Assembly: GCA_902511755.1 (NCBI GenBank)
Contig: CABXGL010000006.1
Location: 1 to 64,000 of the forward strand
Direction of reading: 5' to 3'
Length of the DNA: 64,000 nucleotides
Source of the DNA: an uncultured Bacteroidota bacterium
GTDB taxonomy: Bacteria; Bacteroidota; Bacteroidia; Flavobacteriales; Flavobacteriaceae
Position 1 is the first letter of the stretch, and the number at the start of each line of letters is the position of its first letter. The position numbers and the translations under genes are program-made. The notes beneath the pieces are model-generated. The model did not search any database. It worked only from the letters and a program-made list of their open reading frames with translations, and was not told the DNA's origin. Below are positions 15,949 through 24,944 of this stretch, piece after piece.

Positions 15949-16968
15949 TTATTTAGTCCTAGCTTGCTTAAGAATTAATTTTTCAAATTTACTATCATCC
16001 TCAATTATGTTAAAAAACTCTGACATAAAAGAATACATGTTTTTAAACTCATTTTCATTGTCAAATTCAGGTTTAAAAGAATTAACTAATGAAATTATTT
16101 CATCTTTAGAATCATTAAATTGTTTTCTAACTTCATTCATTAACTCAGAATCTCTTTTAAAACCTCTATACCTACGATCAGTTAAAGATTTAATACCTAA
16201 TGTAGGATTTCCAAAACCATAACTAGGATCAACCCATCCTGTCATATCAAAATCATAAGGTAAAGGTATATAGGTTTTTGAATCATATAGCATTTTAGCA
16301 TTATGTTGGTATGCTGTAGAGAAATCTGTATTTCCTAATAAAAATTGAAAAAAGGCATGTTGAATAGCGGTTATTTTATCCATAACTAAAGGATGAACAA
16401 ATTGCTCAACAACTCTTCCAGCAAATCTTTTTTCTAACTTACTATCATCCTCAATAAGAAAGCCTTTTAGTGAAAATGTTTTAACTTTTTTTCCTTTTGG
16501 CTCAGTAAATTCAATATCCACTCTTCTAGTCTTAAAATGATAGGGTGAAATCAATTCGTAAATTTTGTATGCTAAAAATTCTTTAAGAATATTATCATTT
16601 TTTTCATCCTCAGTTTTACATGGAAGAACTAATTTAAGAGACTTATTACCATCAAAAATCGTATTCTTATATTGACTTTTTTTAATTTTCATTTTTATAG
16701 GAGGAAAATAGCATTTTGCTCTTCTAAAATTTCCTCTTGCTCTTAAAGAAACTGGTATAGTGTTCCATTTATCATTATAAAAATAATTCAAATCAGTTTT
16801 AATAAAAGTAGAATCTGTTGTATTTTTCTTCATGTTTTTATTCGAATAATTTAGCTTTAATTTAATAGGACTCTGATCAGCATAAAGAAAATCTGAATCT
16901 AAAGATTTCTGAGAATAACTAAATACATAAACAAATAAGGATATAATTAGAATAAATTGTTTTTTCAT
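15949..16968 (-). CDS. secreted protein, possibly CotH-like
   Basis: A 339 aa exported protein with signal peptide ending near FSYSQ. Features: IPVSLRARGNFRRAKCYFPP near residues 75-95, LKLVLPC, LKEFLAYKIYELISPYHFKTRRVDIEF, FLLGNTDFSTAYQHNAKMLY and a late PYDFDMTGW. The RGN-type motif, the central helix segment and the late DFD resemble the CotH atypical kinase layout, but I cannot confirm the fold. Convergent with the phosphatase (1 bp between stops). Transcribed alone. If not CotH-like, it is a flavobacterial exported protein of unknown function. Confidence 0.55.
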   Translation of the reverse strand: MKKQFILIISLFVYVFSYSQKSLDSDFLYADQSPIKLKLNYSNKNMKKNTTDSTFIKTDLNYFYNDKWNTIPVSLRARGNFRRAKCYFPPIKMKIKKSQYKNTIFDGNKSLKLVLPCKTEDEKNDNILKEFLAYKIYELISPYHFKTRRVDIEFTEPKGKKVKTFSLKGFLIEDDSKLEKRFAGRVVEQFVHPLVMDKITAIQHAFFQFLLGNTDFSTAYQHNAKMLYDSKTYIPLPYDFDMTGWVDPSYGFGNPTLGIKSLTDRRYRGFKRDSELMNEVRKQFNDSKDEIISLVNSFKPEFDNENEFKNMYSFMSEFFNIIEDDSKFEKLILKQARTK

Positions 16969-17009
16969 ATTTTTGGGAATTAGTTGTTTAATTTAATAAA
17001 TATTTTTAA

Positions 17010-17747
17010 ATGTCTAGATATTTAGTCATATTAAATTCTCGAACTTTATTTGCTATTATAATTTCTATAATAGTTCCAATTATAGCATACAAATATAATA
17101 TTAACTATAATGTTGATTTGACACTAATTAGCATTGCTATTATATTCCCTTTAGTATTTAATATAAGAGGAGCATTTAGAAGAAGAGAAAAAGCTTTGGA
17201 ACATTTAAGTCTTTACAGAGCTAGTTTAAAAACTGTAGAAAATATTATTTTAAGTTCAAAATTGGAAATTGAGGAGATTAATCAAGGAAGTAAATTAATA
17301 AAAAAATCTAATGAAGGTTTAATTGATTTTTTAGACAATATAGAAAATGACACTAGTATCCATGATAACAATATTAATCAGCTATTTGAATTTTTAAATT
17401 CTAAAAAAATTATTATTGGAAATGGAGTTTTACAAAAAGCACTTAGATTTTTAAAAGACTCTATTGATAGTGCAGATAACCTAGTTGCGATTCATAGACA
17501 TAGAACTCCAATAAGTTTAAAAGCATACTGCTTAATGTTTGTATATATCTTTCCATTAGTTTATACCCCAACTATTATCTTTAAAATTGGAGTTGAAAAT
17601 CCTCAATATTTAACTTACTTTATAGTTGTTTTAAGTGAGTTTATATTAATTTCATTATATAATATTCAGGATCAAATGGAATATCCTTTTGATAAAGAAG
17701 GCGCTGATGATATTGATTTAGAAATATTTAGAATGACAAGGAAATAA
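17010..17747 (+). CDS. bestrophin-like membrane protein
   Basis: A 245 aa inner-membrane protein. Hydrophobic segments lie near residues 10-25, 38-52, 172-190 and 200-216, with a long helical, charged middle (about 60-165). The segment FPLVFNIRGAFRRREKALEHL and the closing QDQMEYPFDKEGADDIDLEIF resemble bestrophin-family anion channels, in which a late EnPFG..D-type motif follows the last helix. It may be a small chloride channel or a DUF4239-like relative. It is divergent from the CotH-like gene and convergent with the DUF1080 gene, so context does not help. Confidence 0.5.
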   Translation: MSRYLVILNSRTLFAIIISIIVPIIAYKYNINYNVDLTLISIAIIFPLVFNIRGAFRRREKALEHLSLYRASLKTVENIILSSKLEIEEINQGSKLIKKSNEGLIDFLDNIENDTSIHDNNINQLFEFLNSKKIIIGNGVLQKALRFLKDSIDSADNLVAIHRHRTPISLKAYCLMFVYIFPLVYTPTIIFKIGVENPQYLTYFIVVLSEFILISLYNIQDQMEYPFDKEGADDIDLEIFRMTRK

Positions 17748-17769
17748 TTTTAAATTCTTTTTCCACCTT

Positions 17770-18579
17770 TTACAACTCTTTAATTTTTATATTTCTAAAT
17801 TCTACAGGATGTCCTTCAGATTGCAATGAAATATAACCTTCTTTAATAGACTCCCCTATTCTACTCAAATAATTACTAGGAACCTTATTTCCTCCAACTT
17901 TAATATTGGAATAAGTTAAAACTGTATCTGTTTCAACAATATGTTTAACAAGTTCATTAGAATAAACCATAACTTCAACCTTAACCCAATTGTCATCATG
18001 ATATGTCTTTGAATTAGATGAATTACAGTGTTTTTTGGCAAGTTTTGAATCAATATCTACATCCGTGCCAGGACTACAAATATTAGCAGTTGTTCTTTCA
18101 CCTTCTCCCAAACCTCCTAACAGCTGAACTTCAGCACTTACTGGAAAATCTTGATCAATTAACATAGTATTAGGGTCTTGACAATGAAGCATTATTCCAC
18201 TGTTTTTTATAGACCAACCAGGAGCACCCTTTAAATGATTACCACTAAATTTATATTCAAGACTTAAATGGTAATTGCTAAATTTTTTAATAGTATAAAA
18301 AATGTGACCAAATTTTTCATCGAAAGAATCATAATTTTCATAAGAAACTTTTAAATTTCCATTTTCAACCTTAAATGTATTATTATAATTATCTCCAAAT
18401 TCATAACCTTTAATTTTCATGTTCCATCCTTCTAAATTCTTTCCATTAAATATTATTTTCCATTCCTTTTTTTCATTATTATCATCTGAAATTTTTTCAA
18501 TATAATTTCCTATAATTAAACCAATAAAGACAAAAAACAGTATATAAAAAGCAAATCTTATGCGTTCTCTCATTTTCAA
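17770..18579 (-). CDS. membrane-anchored DUF1080 protein (3-keto-disaccharide hydrolase-like)
   Basis: A 269 aa protein with a single N-terminal membrane anchor (residues 8-26), then a concanavalin-like DUF1080 domain: WKIIFNGKNLEGWNMKIKG, HLSLEYKFSG, NSGIMLHCQDP, EVQLLGG and a closing GYISLQSEGHPVEFRNIKIKEL. Family members bind or hydrolyse glycans; some were described as 3-keto-disaccharide hydrolases. It lies 1 bp after the SCCPDH-type oxidoreductase and forms an operon with it. Periplasmic location is expected. Substrate unknown. Confidence 0.85.
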   Translation of the reverse strand: MKMRERIRFAFYILFFVFIGLIIGNYIEKISDDNNEKKEWKIIFNGKNLEGWNMKIKGYEFGDNYNNTFKVENGNLKVSYENYDSFDEKFGHIFYTIKKFSNYHLSLEYKFSGNHLKGAPGWSIKNSGIMLHCQDPNTMLIDQDFPVSAEVQLLGGLGEGERTTANICSPGTDVDIDSKLAKKHCNSSNSKTYHDDNWVKVEVMVYSNELVKHIVETDTVLTYSNIKVGGNKVPSNYLSRIGESIKEGYISLQSEGHPVEFRNIKIKEL

Positions 18580-18580
18580 A

Positions 18581-19804
18581 TTATTTATTATTAAAATTAA
18601 AACTTAAACCAGCGTTTTTCTCCAACCTACTTAAAAGAGCATCTCCCATTGCTATCGATGGAGTTAAGACGCCATTTGAATTTGGCAATTCATCTTTAGC
18701 TAAACAAATAGCAGATTCTGCAAGCATCTTTGACGTAGAACCATATCCAGGATCCATATCTCCAATTACTTTTGCAAAAGCTTTTGAACCATCTTCTAAA
18801 GTTATATAAAACCTTAAATTATAATATCCTGTTTCTCTATCCTTTTTACTTGGTCCTTCTCCAGGTTTTGGTAACATAAAGTCTATAAGCTTTTTTAAAA
18901 CAGATCCTGGTTTAGCACTCATCAAAATAAAAATCGGCACAGCTAATAAATATCCTTTAATTTTTCCCATAAAACCTTTTCCATTTAAGGTAGCTTCATT
19001 ATACATAAAATCCTTTCCATAGGAATAATTACTTAAAGCATTGCTACGTCTAACAATTTTAGTATTTATTGCTGCCATAATAAATGGTCCAATCCAACTA
19101 TTTGAAGATTTATCATAAATAATCTTTCGTAAATCTGATTTGTCTAAACCCTCTTGTTCTCCAATTGGATTTAAACCATAAGGATTAATTACTACTTTAA
19201 AGATTTCCTTATCCTTATTTGCTTCCTTATTAACATTACTCAAACTCTTATATGTTCCGCCACTTATTCCTCCTTTAGCTCCAGCTACACGCATTTCAAT
19301 TAATTTAGCTCTTTTATTATTTAAAGCCTTTGTTTGTTTTTGAATATAATACACTCCCATATCTGATGGTATGGAATCAAAACCACAAGAATTGACAATT
19401 TTAATATTGTTCGCGATAGCTTCATTGTGATATTTATCAATCATTTTACGAATCCACTGGACTTCTCCAGCTAGATCACAATAATGAGTTTTATTTTGAA
19501 CACATGAAGCTACAAGATTAGAGCCATATTTAGCATAAGGACCAACAGTAGTACAAATTACTTTGGTTTTTTTGACCATTTCATTTAAACTTTTTAAATC
19601 GTTACTATCCGCCACAACTATAGGAACTCTATCATCAAGAATTTCCTTTCTAACTGATTCAAGTTTTAAAATATTTCTTCCAGCTATAGCCCATTTTAAA
19701 TTGTTGTTGGAATCATAATTATTAAACAAATATTCTGCAACCAATCGGCCTGTAAATCCAGAAGCTCCCCAAATTATGATATCATATTCTCTTAATTGCT
19801 TCAT
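18581..19804 (-). CDS. saccharopine dehydrogenase-like / trans-acting enoyl reductase family oxidoreductase
   Basis: A 407 aa cytosolic protein with a Rossmann fold (IWGASGFTGRLVAEYL, residues 10-26) and the SCCPDH-type central and C-terminal parts: TTVGPYAKYG, CDLAGE, SCGFDSIPSDMG, GGISGGT, a hydrophobic patch LLAVPIFILMSAKPG and KPGEGPSKKDRETGYY. This subfamily (trans-acting enoyl reductases and SCCPDH) acts on lipids or polyketides rather than on saccharopine. It starts 7 bp after a start-less open frame and is followed by the DUF1080 gene. It is not the lysine-pathway enzyme, which is the separate gene at 20261. Confidence 0.85.
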   Translation of the reverse strand: MKQLREYDIIIWGASGFTGRLVAEYLFNNYDSNNNLKWAIAGRNILKLESVRKEILDDRVPIVVADSNDLKSLNEMVKKTKVICTTVGPYAKYGSNLVASCVQNKTHYCDLAGEVQWIRKMIDKYHNEAIANNIKIVNSCGFDSIPSDMGVYYIQKQTKALNNKRAKLIEMRVAGAKGGISGGTYKSLSNVNKEANKDKEIFKVVINPYGLNPIGEQEGLDKSDLRKIIYDKSSNSWIGPFIMAAINTKIVRRSNALSNYSYGKDFMYNEATLNGKGFMGKIKGYLLAVPIFILMSAKPGSVLKKLIDFMLPKPGEGPSKKDRETGYYNLRFYITLEDGSKAFAKVIGDMDPGYGSTSKMLAESAICLAKDELPNSNGVLTPSIAMGDALLSRLEKNAGLSFNFNNK

Positions 19805-19811
19805 CTTTTAT

Positions 19812-20072
19812 TTAATTAAGATAATAAAATAGAAATAAAAATAGATAAATTATTAAATAAATTCTATAATAATTTCTAATTATAATATATTCTTTATTAT
19901 CTGGATATATGTTAAAAAACAATGCTTTAATTTCCTTAAAAAAAACTGGTTTAATATTTATTTTCCAATCACTTGTTTGGTAAACAATTTTTCTAAATTT
20001 ACTCCTAAAATAGGTGCTTGGAATACCCCAAATAATTAATAAAAAAACAGTTGCTGTCAGAATTAAATGTTT
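19812..20072 (-). pseudogene. broken small membrane protein (downstream half, no start codon)
   Basis: An 86-codon open frame with no Met codon at all and no GTG or TTG before codon 51. It reads HLILTATVFLLIIWGIPS (membrane helix), then YFRSKFRKIVYQTSDWKIN and KPVFFKEIKALFFNIYPDN, then a second hydrophobic stretch ending FLFYYLN. It looks strongly protein-like and ends 7 bp before the SCCPDH-type gene. A TGA precedes its first codon, and the frame overlaps the stop of a 35-codon frame upstream in another phase. Either a 1-base indel broke the start or the frame uses a non-standard start (ATT or CTG at codons 4-5). Confidence 0.55.
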
Positions 20073-20170
20073 TCAATTATTGGAAAAATCAATATTCCAA
20101 AGAGAATTCCAATTATTATTATTAATGTAACAAAAATATATTGTCTAAGTTTAGATTTATCTATTTTCAT
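20063..20170 (-). CDS. 35 aa single-helix membrane peptide
   Basis: MKIDKSKLRQYIFVTLIIII is followed by GILFGILIFPIIENI and a stop. A basic N-terminus precedes one membrane helix, and the start is a normal ATG. The stop lies inside the first codons of the following start-less frame (-1 phase relative to it). It may be the first of two coupled small genes, or the N-terminal piece of one frameshifted gene. With the next frame it fills most of the 456-bp stretch between 19804 and 20261; the remaining about 90 bp holds the divergent starts. Confidence 0.45.
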   Translation of the reverse strand: MKIDKSKLRQYIFVTLIIIIGILFGILIFPIIENI

Positions 20171-20260
20171 TATTTATTGTTAAAAAGTTGCTTCCAAATG
20201 TTTAATATAACCTTCAATATTTTGATACATTTATAACAAATTAAGCATAAATTGTTATAT

Positions 20261-21322
20261 ATGAAAAATATTCTAGTTCTTGGTTTGGGTAAAGTAGGTT
20301 CATTAGTTGGTACGTTACTTTCTTCCAAATTCAATGTTAAAGGTTTAGATCAAAGCAAACCTCATTATAATTACAAACTTCCATTTAATGTAATTCAAGG
20401 GGATGTTAGCAATTTAAAAAATATGAAATCTATACTAAAAGATTTTGATGCTGTAGTTTCTGCATTACCATTTTTTCTAAATAAAAACATAGCAAAATTA
20501 GCACACGATTTAAACCTTCATTATTTTGATTTAACAGAAGATGTTGAAACAACAAAATATATAAAAAAACTAAGTAAAACAGCAAAAAAAATAATGGCTC
20601 CACAATGTGGATTAGCTCCTGGATTAATTGGAATTATTGGAAATGATTTGGCTATGCAATTTGATGAATTAAGAGATATTGAACTTAGGGTTGGCGCATT
20701 ACCTAGGTATCCCAATGGACTATTAGCTTATTCATTTACTTGGTCTCCTCATGGAGTTATTAATGAATATATTAATGATGCCGAAGTTATTCAAAATGGG
20801 ATAAAAAAGACAGTGCCATCACTTGATGGTTTTGAATATATCAATATAGAGGGTCAAGAATTCGAAGCTTTTACAACATCGGGAGGTTTAGGAACAATGT
20901 GCGATACCTATGAGGGAAAACTTGATACTTTAAATTATAAAACAATAAGATACCCTGGACATGGTAAACTTATGAGATTCTTAATGTATGAATTGATACT
21001 TAAAAATGATAAATCCCTTCTTGAAAAAATCCTAAGTAATGCAAAACCCCCTGTCGATGATGATGTAGTCTATGTATATGCAGTTGTTGAAGGATGGAAG
21101 AAAAAGAAAATTTCAAGAAGTGAATTTTTTAAAGCATTTTATCCAATTGAAATTCAAGGAAAAAAATGGAGAGCAATTTCATGGACTACTGCAGCAGCAT
21201 TAGTTGGTGTAATAGAAATGGTTGCAAATGGGAAACTTCCAAAAAAAGGTTTTATAAAACAAGAAGAAATTCCATATAATGAATTTTTAAAAACCAGCTC
21301 TGGCAAATTATTTTTAAATTAA
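20261..21322 (+). CDS. saccharopine dehydrogenase (glutamate-forming type)
   Basis: A 353 aa cytosolic oxidoreductase. I placed the start at the ATG at 20261 rather than a TTG nine bases upstream. Rossmann motif ILVLGLGKVGSLVGTLL, then GDVSNL, VSALPFFLNKNIAKLAHD, YFDLTED, MAPQCGLAPGLIGIIGN and TSGGLGTM match the LYS9/saccharopine dehydrogenase C-domain family. It splits saccharopine into glutamate and 2-aminoadipate 6-semialdehyde. The next two genes act on the semialdehyde and on 2-oxoadipate, which supports a catabolic direction. The lysine-ketoglutarate reductase that would make saccharopine is not in this window. Confidence 0.85.
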   Translation: MKNILVLGLGKVGSLVGTLLSSKFNVKGLDQSKPHYNYKLPFNVIQGDVSNLKNMKSILKDFDAVVSALPFFLNKNIAKLAHDLNLHYFDLTEDVETTKYIKKLSKTAKKIMAPQCGLAPGLIGIIGNDLAMQFDELRDIELRVGALPRYPNGLLAYSFTWSPHGVINEYINDAEVIQNGIKKTVPSLDGFEYINIEGQEFEAFTTSGGLGTMCDTYEGKLDTLNYKTIRYPGHGKLMRFLMYELILKNDKSLLEKILSNAKPPVDDDVVYVYAVVEGWKKKKISRSEFFKAFYPIEIQGKKWRAISWTTAAALVGVIEMVANGKLPKKGFIKQEEIPYNEFLKTSSGKLFLN

Positions 21323-21331
21323 CTTTATATA

Positions 21332-22240
21332 ATGCAGTTCAAAGAAAAAAAACCAATTCATATTATACTAGAGTCTTTGTTCAATACCTACGCCAAAAGA
21401 GTTCCTTATGTTAAAAAAATAACTCATGAATTAATTCAAAACAAAATTATTTCAAATCAAAATGATATAATAAATGATCATATAGCATTTAGAACAATGG
21501 GTGTAAAAAATTTAGGAATTAATTCTTTTGAGAAGATTTTTATGCATCATGGTTATAAAAAAAGAGATTTCTTTTCATTTAAATTAAAAAAACTTAATGC
21601 TTATTGGTATTCACATAGTGAAAAAAATATGCCTAGAATATTTATCAGTGAATTAAAAGTGGATGAACTTTCAGAAAAATCAAAAAAAATAATTTTTAAA
21701 TATACAGATCAGGTAAAGAAAGATCCTGTTGATGAATTAGATATTAATAATGTTAATGAAGTAATAAATTTTCTAAACAAGCCCTTATGGACCTTGCCAT
21801 CATTTGAAGATTATAAAATATTACTAGATGAAAGTGAATATGCATCTTGGGTAATTTATAACAGATACTACCTGAATCATTACACAATAAGTGTACATGA
21901 TTTAAATAAAAATTACAATACTTTACAAAAATTTAATGAATTTCTCGACAGCATAAATATCAAACTAAATGACTCTGGTGGTTTTATAAAAGAAAGCAAA
22001 GATGGTTTATTGTTACAAAGCAGTTCTGTTGCAAATAAAGTTAAAGCTAAATTTTCTGATAATATAACTTCACTAATTTCTGGTAGTTATGTAGAATTTG
22101 CTGAAAGAAAAATCCTTCCGGAATATAAAAACATTCCTATTGAACAAATAGAGTCAAAACATCGTAGAGATGGTTTTGAAGCATCAAATGCTGATAAAAT
22201 TTTTGAAAGTACATATACTAAACAAACTGAAAGGAAATAA
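21332..22240 (+). CDS. hglS: DUF1338 protein, 2-oxoadipate dioxygenase/decarboxylase (HglS-like)
   Basis: A 302 aa cytosolic protein of the DUF1338 family. HglS of Pseudomonas putida and its relatives convert 2-oxoadipate to D-2-hydroxyglutarate using Fe(II) and O2. Candidate metal ligands are the His in NDHIAFRTMG (near residue 50), the His in LNHYTISVHD (near 186) and the Glu in GSYVEFAERK (near 255). It lies 9 bp after saccharopine dehydrogenase and 2 bp before the ALDH7 gene. It is shorter than the roughly 450 aa Pseudomonas protein, as in the compact DUF1338 branch. Symbol is by family function, not proven orthology. Confidence 0.8.
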   Translation: MQFKEKKPIHIILESLFNTYAKRVPYVKKITHELIQNKIISNQNDIINDHIAFRTMGVKNLGINSFEKIFMHHGYKKRDFFSFKLKKLNAYWYSHSEKNMPRIFISELKVDELSEKSKKIIFKYTDQVKKDPVDELDINNVNEVINFLNKPLWTLPSFEDYKILLDESEYASWVIYNRYYLNHYTISVHDLNKNYNTLQKFNEFLDSINIKLNDSGGFIKESKDGLLLQSSSVANKVKAKFSDNITSLISGSYVEFAERKILPEYKNIPIEQIESKHRRDGFEASNADKIFESTYTKQTERK

Positions 22241-22242
22241 AA

Positions 22243-23793
22243 ATGAAAAAAAATAAAAAAGTAGAGGATATTTTAAAAAAATTAGGTGTTTCAAAAAATC
22301 AAAAAGGATGTTCCTATGGTGGAAAGTGGTTTGGTTCAGGACAAATCATTAAATCGTATAGTCCAGTAGATAATTCTCTTATTGGAACTATTCAAGCAGG
22401 TAATAAAAAAGATTATGAAAAAGTAATTAATGAAGCACAAAATGCTTTTTTAAATTTTAGAGATATTCCTGCTCCAGAAAGAGGAAATTTAGTTCGTCTT
22501 TTAGGAAATAAGATAAGAGAAAACAAGACAGAATTAGGGGAACTAGTTTCTTGGGAAATGGGAAAATCTTTACAAGAAGGATTAGGAGAAGTCCAAGAAA
22601 TGATTGATATATGTGATTTTGCAGTTGGTTTATCCAGACAACTTTATGGTTTAACTATGCACTCTGAAAGACCAAATCATAGAATGTATGAACAATACCA
22701 CCCTTTAGGAATTGTTGGAATTATATCTGCTTTTAATTTTCCTGTAGCTGTTTGGAGTTGGAATGTTTCCTTAGCTTGGATATGTGGAAATGTTTGTGTT
22801 TGGAAACCTTCTGAAAAAACTCCTTTATGTAGCATTGCTTGTCAAAATTTAATTTCACAAGTATTAAAAGAAAACAAAATTTCAAATGGAGTTTCATGTT
22901 TAATAAATGGTGATAAAAACATAGGAGAATTAATGTCTGACGACACAAGAATAAATCTTTTATCTGCAACTGGATCAACAAAAATGGGAAAAGATGTTGC
23001 AAAAAGAGTTGGATCTAGATTAGGAAAAACATTATTAGAATTAGGTGGAAATAATGCGGTTATTATTACAGAAAATGCAGATATAAAACATGCTATAAGT
23101 AATATTGTTTTTGGAGCTGTAGGGACCTGTGGACAACGTTGTACTTCTACTAGAAGAGTAATAATTCATGAATCTATTCTAGATAATGTAAAAAATGAAC
23201 TCAAAAAAGGTTATAAACAAATTAAAATAGGTAATCCTTTAGATGAAAGTAATCATATGGGACCATTGATTGATAAAGATGCGGTAAATCAATATCTAAA
23301 TGCTCTACAAGAAATAGTAAAACAGGGTGGTAAAATAATTGTTGAAGGAGGAACTTTAAAAGGTAATAATTACCAAAGTGATAATTATGTAAAACCTGTA
23401 ATTGCAGAAATAAAAAACAGTGCACAAATAGTTCAAAAAGAAACTTTTGCTCCAATTTTATATCTTATAAAATATAAAGGAGAAGTAGAAAATGCAATAA
23501 AATTGATGAACGATGTTAAACAGGGTTTATCTTCGGCAATATTAACGCAAAATTTAAAAGAATCAGAAAAGTTTTTGTCCCATAGAGGAAGTGATTGTGG
23601 TATTGCTAATGTAAATATAGGCACTTCAGGTGCTGAAATTGGTGGTGCTTTTGGTGGAGAAAAAGAAACAGGTGGAGGAAGAGAAAGTGGTTCTGATGCC
23701 TGGAAAGTTTATATGAGAAGACAAACAAATACCATTAATTATTCATCAGATATACCTTTAGCACAAGGAATAAATTTCAACTTGGACATATAA
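22243..23793 (+). CDS. 2-aminoadipate 6-semialdehyde dehydrogenase (ALDH7 family)
   Basis: A 516 aa NAD-dependent aldehyde dehydrogenase of the ALDH7/antiquitin group, which oxidises 2-aminoadipate semialdehyde to 2-aminoadipate. Seen: general base E266 in LLELGGNN, nucleophile C300 in GTCGQRCTSTRR, and the ALDH7-typical ISAFNFPVAVWSWN and a closing FGGEKETGGGRESGSDAWK. It follows HglS by 2 bp and completes the saccharopine route from lysine towards 2-oxoglutarate. The transaminase from aminoadipate to oxoadipate is not in the window. Confidence 0.88.
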   Translation: MKKNKKVEDILKKLGVSKNQKGCSYGGKWFGSGQIIKSYSPVDNSLIGTIQAGNKKDYEKVINEAQNAFLNFRDIPAPERGNLVRLLGNKIRENKTELGELVSWEMGKSLQEGLGEVQEMIDICDFAVGLSRQLYGLTMHSERPNHRMYEQYHPLGIVGIISAFNFPVAVWSWNVSLAWICGNVCVWKPSEKTPLCSIACQNLISQVLKENKISNGVSCLINGDKNIGELMSDDTRINLLSATGSTKMGKDVAKRVGSRLGKTLLELGGNNAVIITENADIKHAISNIVFGAVGTCGQRCTSTRRVIIHESILDNVKNELKKGYKQIKIGNPLDESNHMGPLIDKDAVNQYLNALQEIVKQGGKIIVEGGTLKGNNYQSDNYVKPVIAEIKNSAQIVQKETFAPILYLIKYKGEVENAIKLMNDVKQGLSSAILTQNLKESEKFLSHRGSDCGIANVNIGTSGAEIGGAFGGEKETGGGRESGSDAWKVYMRRQTNTINYSSDIPLAQGINFNLDI

Positions 23794-23814
23794 TATATTT
23801 ATAGAAATTTAGTA

Positions 23815-24939
23815 TTAATAATTATTAAGCTTTGCTAGCCTATCTAAATGATAATTAGAATCACCCAATATTCTATGAGCAACCCTAGTTCTTTTTAAGA
23901 AAAAACCAATATCAACATCATCAGTTACTCCAATTCCTCCATGCATTTGAACAGCTTCATTAGTAACAAGCTTAGAAACTAAACCTAATTTAGCCTTTGC
24001 TAAACTTGCAAATTTTGGTAAATCATTATCATTAGAATCTATAGCTTGAAGAGCTCTCAAAACAATTGATTTGCACAACTCAATTTCTCCAAACATTAAA
24101 GCTGATCGATGTTGTAAAGCTTGAAAAGAGGCAATTTTTACTCCAAATTGCTCTCTTTCTTTAATGTAATTCATTGTTATCTCAAAAGCTTCTTGAATAT
24201 TACCCAACATTTCAGCAGCAAGTCCAACTCTTGTAATATCCAATGTCTTATCTAAAATTATACTTCCATCATCATCTGTTGATAAAAAATTCATTTTATC
24301 TATTTTAACATTTTCAAATGATATATCAGAATATATCCTTGAATCCATATGAACCTTATTATCTAAATTAACCCCATCAGACTTGCTATCTACCAAAACC
24401 AAAGCTATATTTTTTTCATCTTTATGTTTTGCCGAAACAATTAAATAATCAGATATTGAACCGTCAATTACAAATTTCTTCTTTCCATTTAAAATAAAAT
24501 GATCATCATTTTTTGAAATTAAAGAATTATTTAATTCTGGATTATGATGTCTCCCCTCTTCATGAGCTATAGTACAAAGTTTTGATCCATTCATTATTTC
24601 TTGAAATAACTTATTTTTCAAAATTTCATTTTTTGAAAGAGATATTAATGAAGTAGACATTAGTACAGTTGAAATAATTGGTGATACAGTAAGTTTTCTT
24701 CCCATTTCTTCAAGAACTTGACCAAGCCCAACAAAACCAAAATTTAATCCATTATACTTTTCTGGTATAGTTAGAGCTGTCCAACCCATTTCTACCATTT
24801 CAATCCATAATTCCTCTTTAAATTGATTATAGTCATCATCTCTTAATTCTCTCATAAGAGTTAAAGGAGATTTTGATTCTAAAAATTCTTTTGTAGATGA
24901 TTTGAGCATTTGCTGCTCTTCATTTATTACTAGTGCCAT
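23815..24939 (-). CDS. acyl-CoA dehydrogenase, partner (beta-like) subunit
   Basis: A 374 aa FAD-dependent acyl-CoA dehydrogenase. Motifs: TIPEKYNGLNFGFVGLGQVLEEMGR, CTIAHEEGRH, DYLIVSAKH, REQFGVKIASFQALQHR and QMHGGIGVTDDVDIGFFLKR. It lacks the GGTxEIQ ending of the neighbouring ACAD. Paired adjacent ACADs with this asymmetry form alpha2-beta2 heterotetramers in steroid side-chain degradation (FadE26-27 and FadE28-29 of mycobacteria), so a similar heteromer with the 24945 product is inferred. It is the last gene of the minus-strand beta-oxidation operon. Low similarity between the halves rules out a recent duplication. Confidence 0.85.
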   Translation of the reverse strand: MALVINEEQQMLKSSTKEFLESKSPLTLMRELRDDDYNQFKEELWIEMVEMGWTALTIPEKYNGLNFGFVGLGQVLEEMGRKLTVSPIISTVLMSTSLISLSKNEILKNKLFQEIMNGSKLCTIAHEEGRHHNPELNNSLISKNDDHFILNGKKKFVIDGSISDYLIVSAKHKDEKNIALVLVDSKSDGVNLDNKVHMDSRIYSDISFENVKIDKMNFLSTDDDGSIILDKTLDITRVGLAAEMLGNIQEAFEITMNYIKEREQFGVKIASFQALQHRSALMFGEIELCKSIVLRALQAIDSNDNDLPKFASLAKAKLGLVSKLVTNEAVQMHGGIGVTDDVDIGFFLKRTRVAHRILGDSNYHLDRLAKLNNY

Positions 24940-24944
24940 ATTTT

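Noticed and set aside
18581-21322. Two saccharopine dehydrogenase-like genes as a tandem duplication
   Set aside because: They are on opposite strands and belong to different subfamilies (SCCPDH/enoyl reductase versus LYS9-type), with little shared sequence beyond the Rossmann motif.
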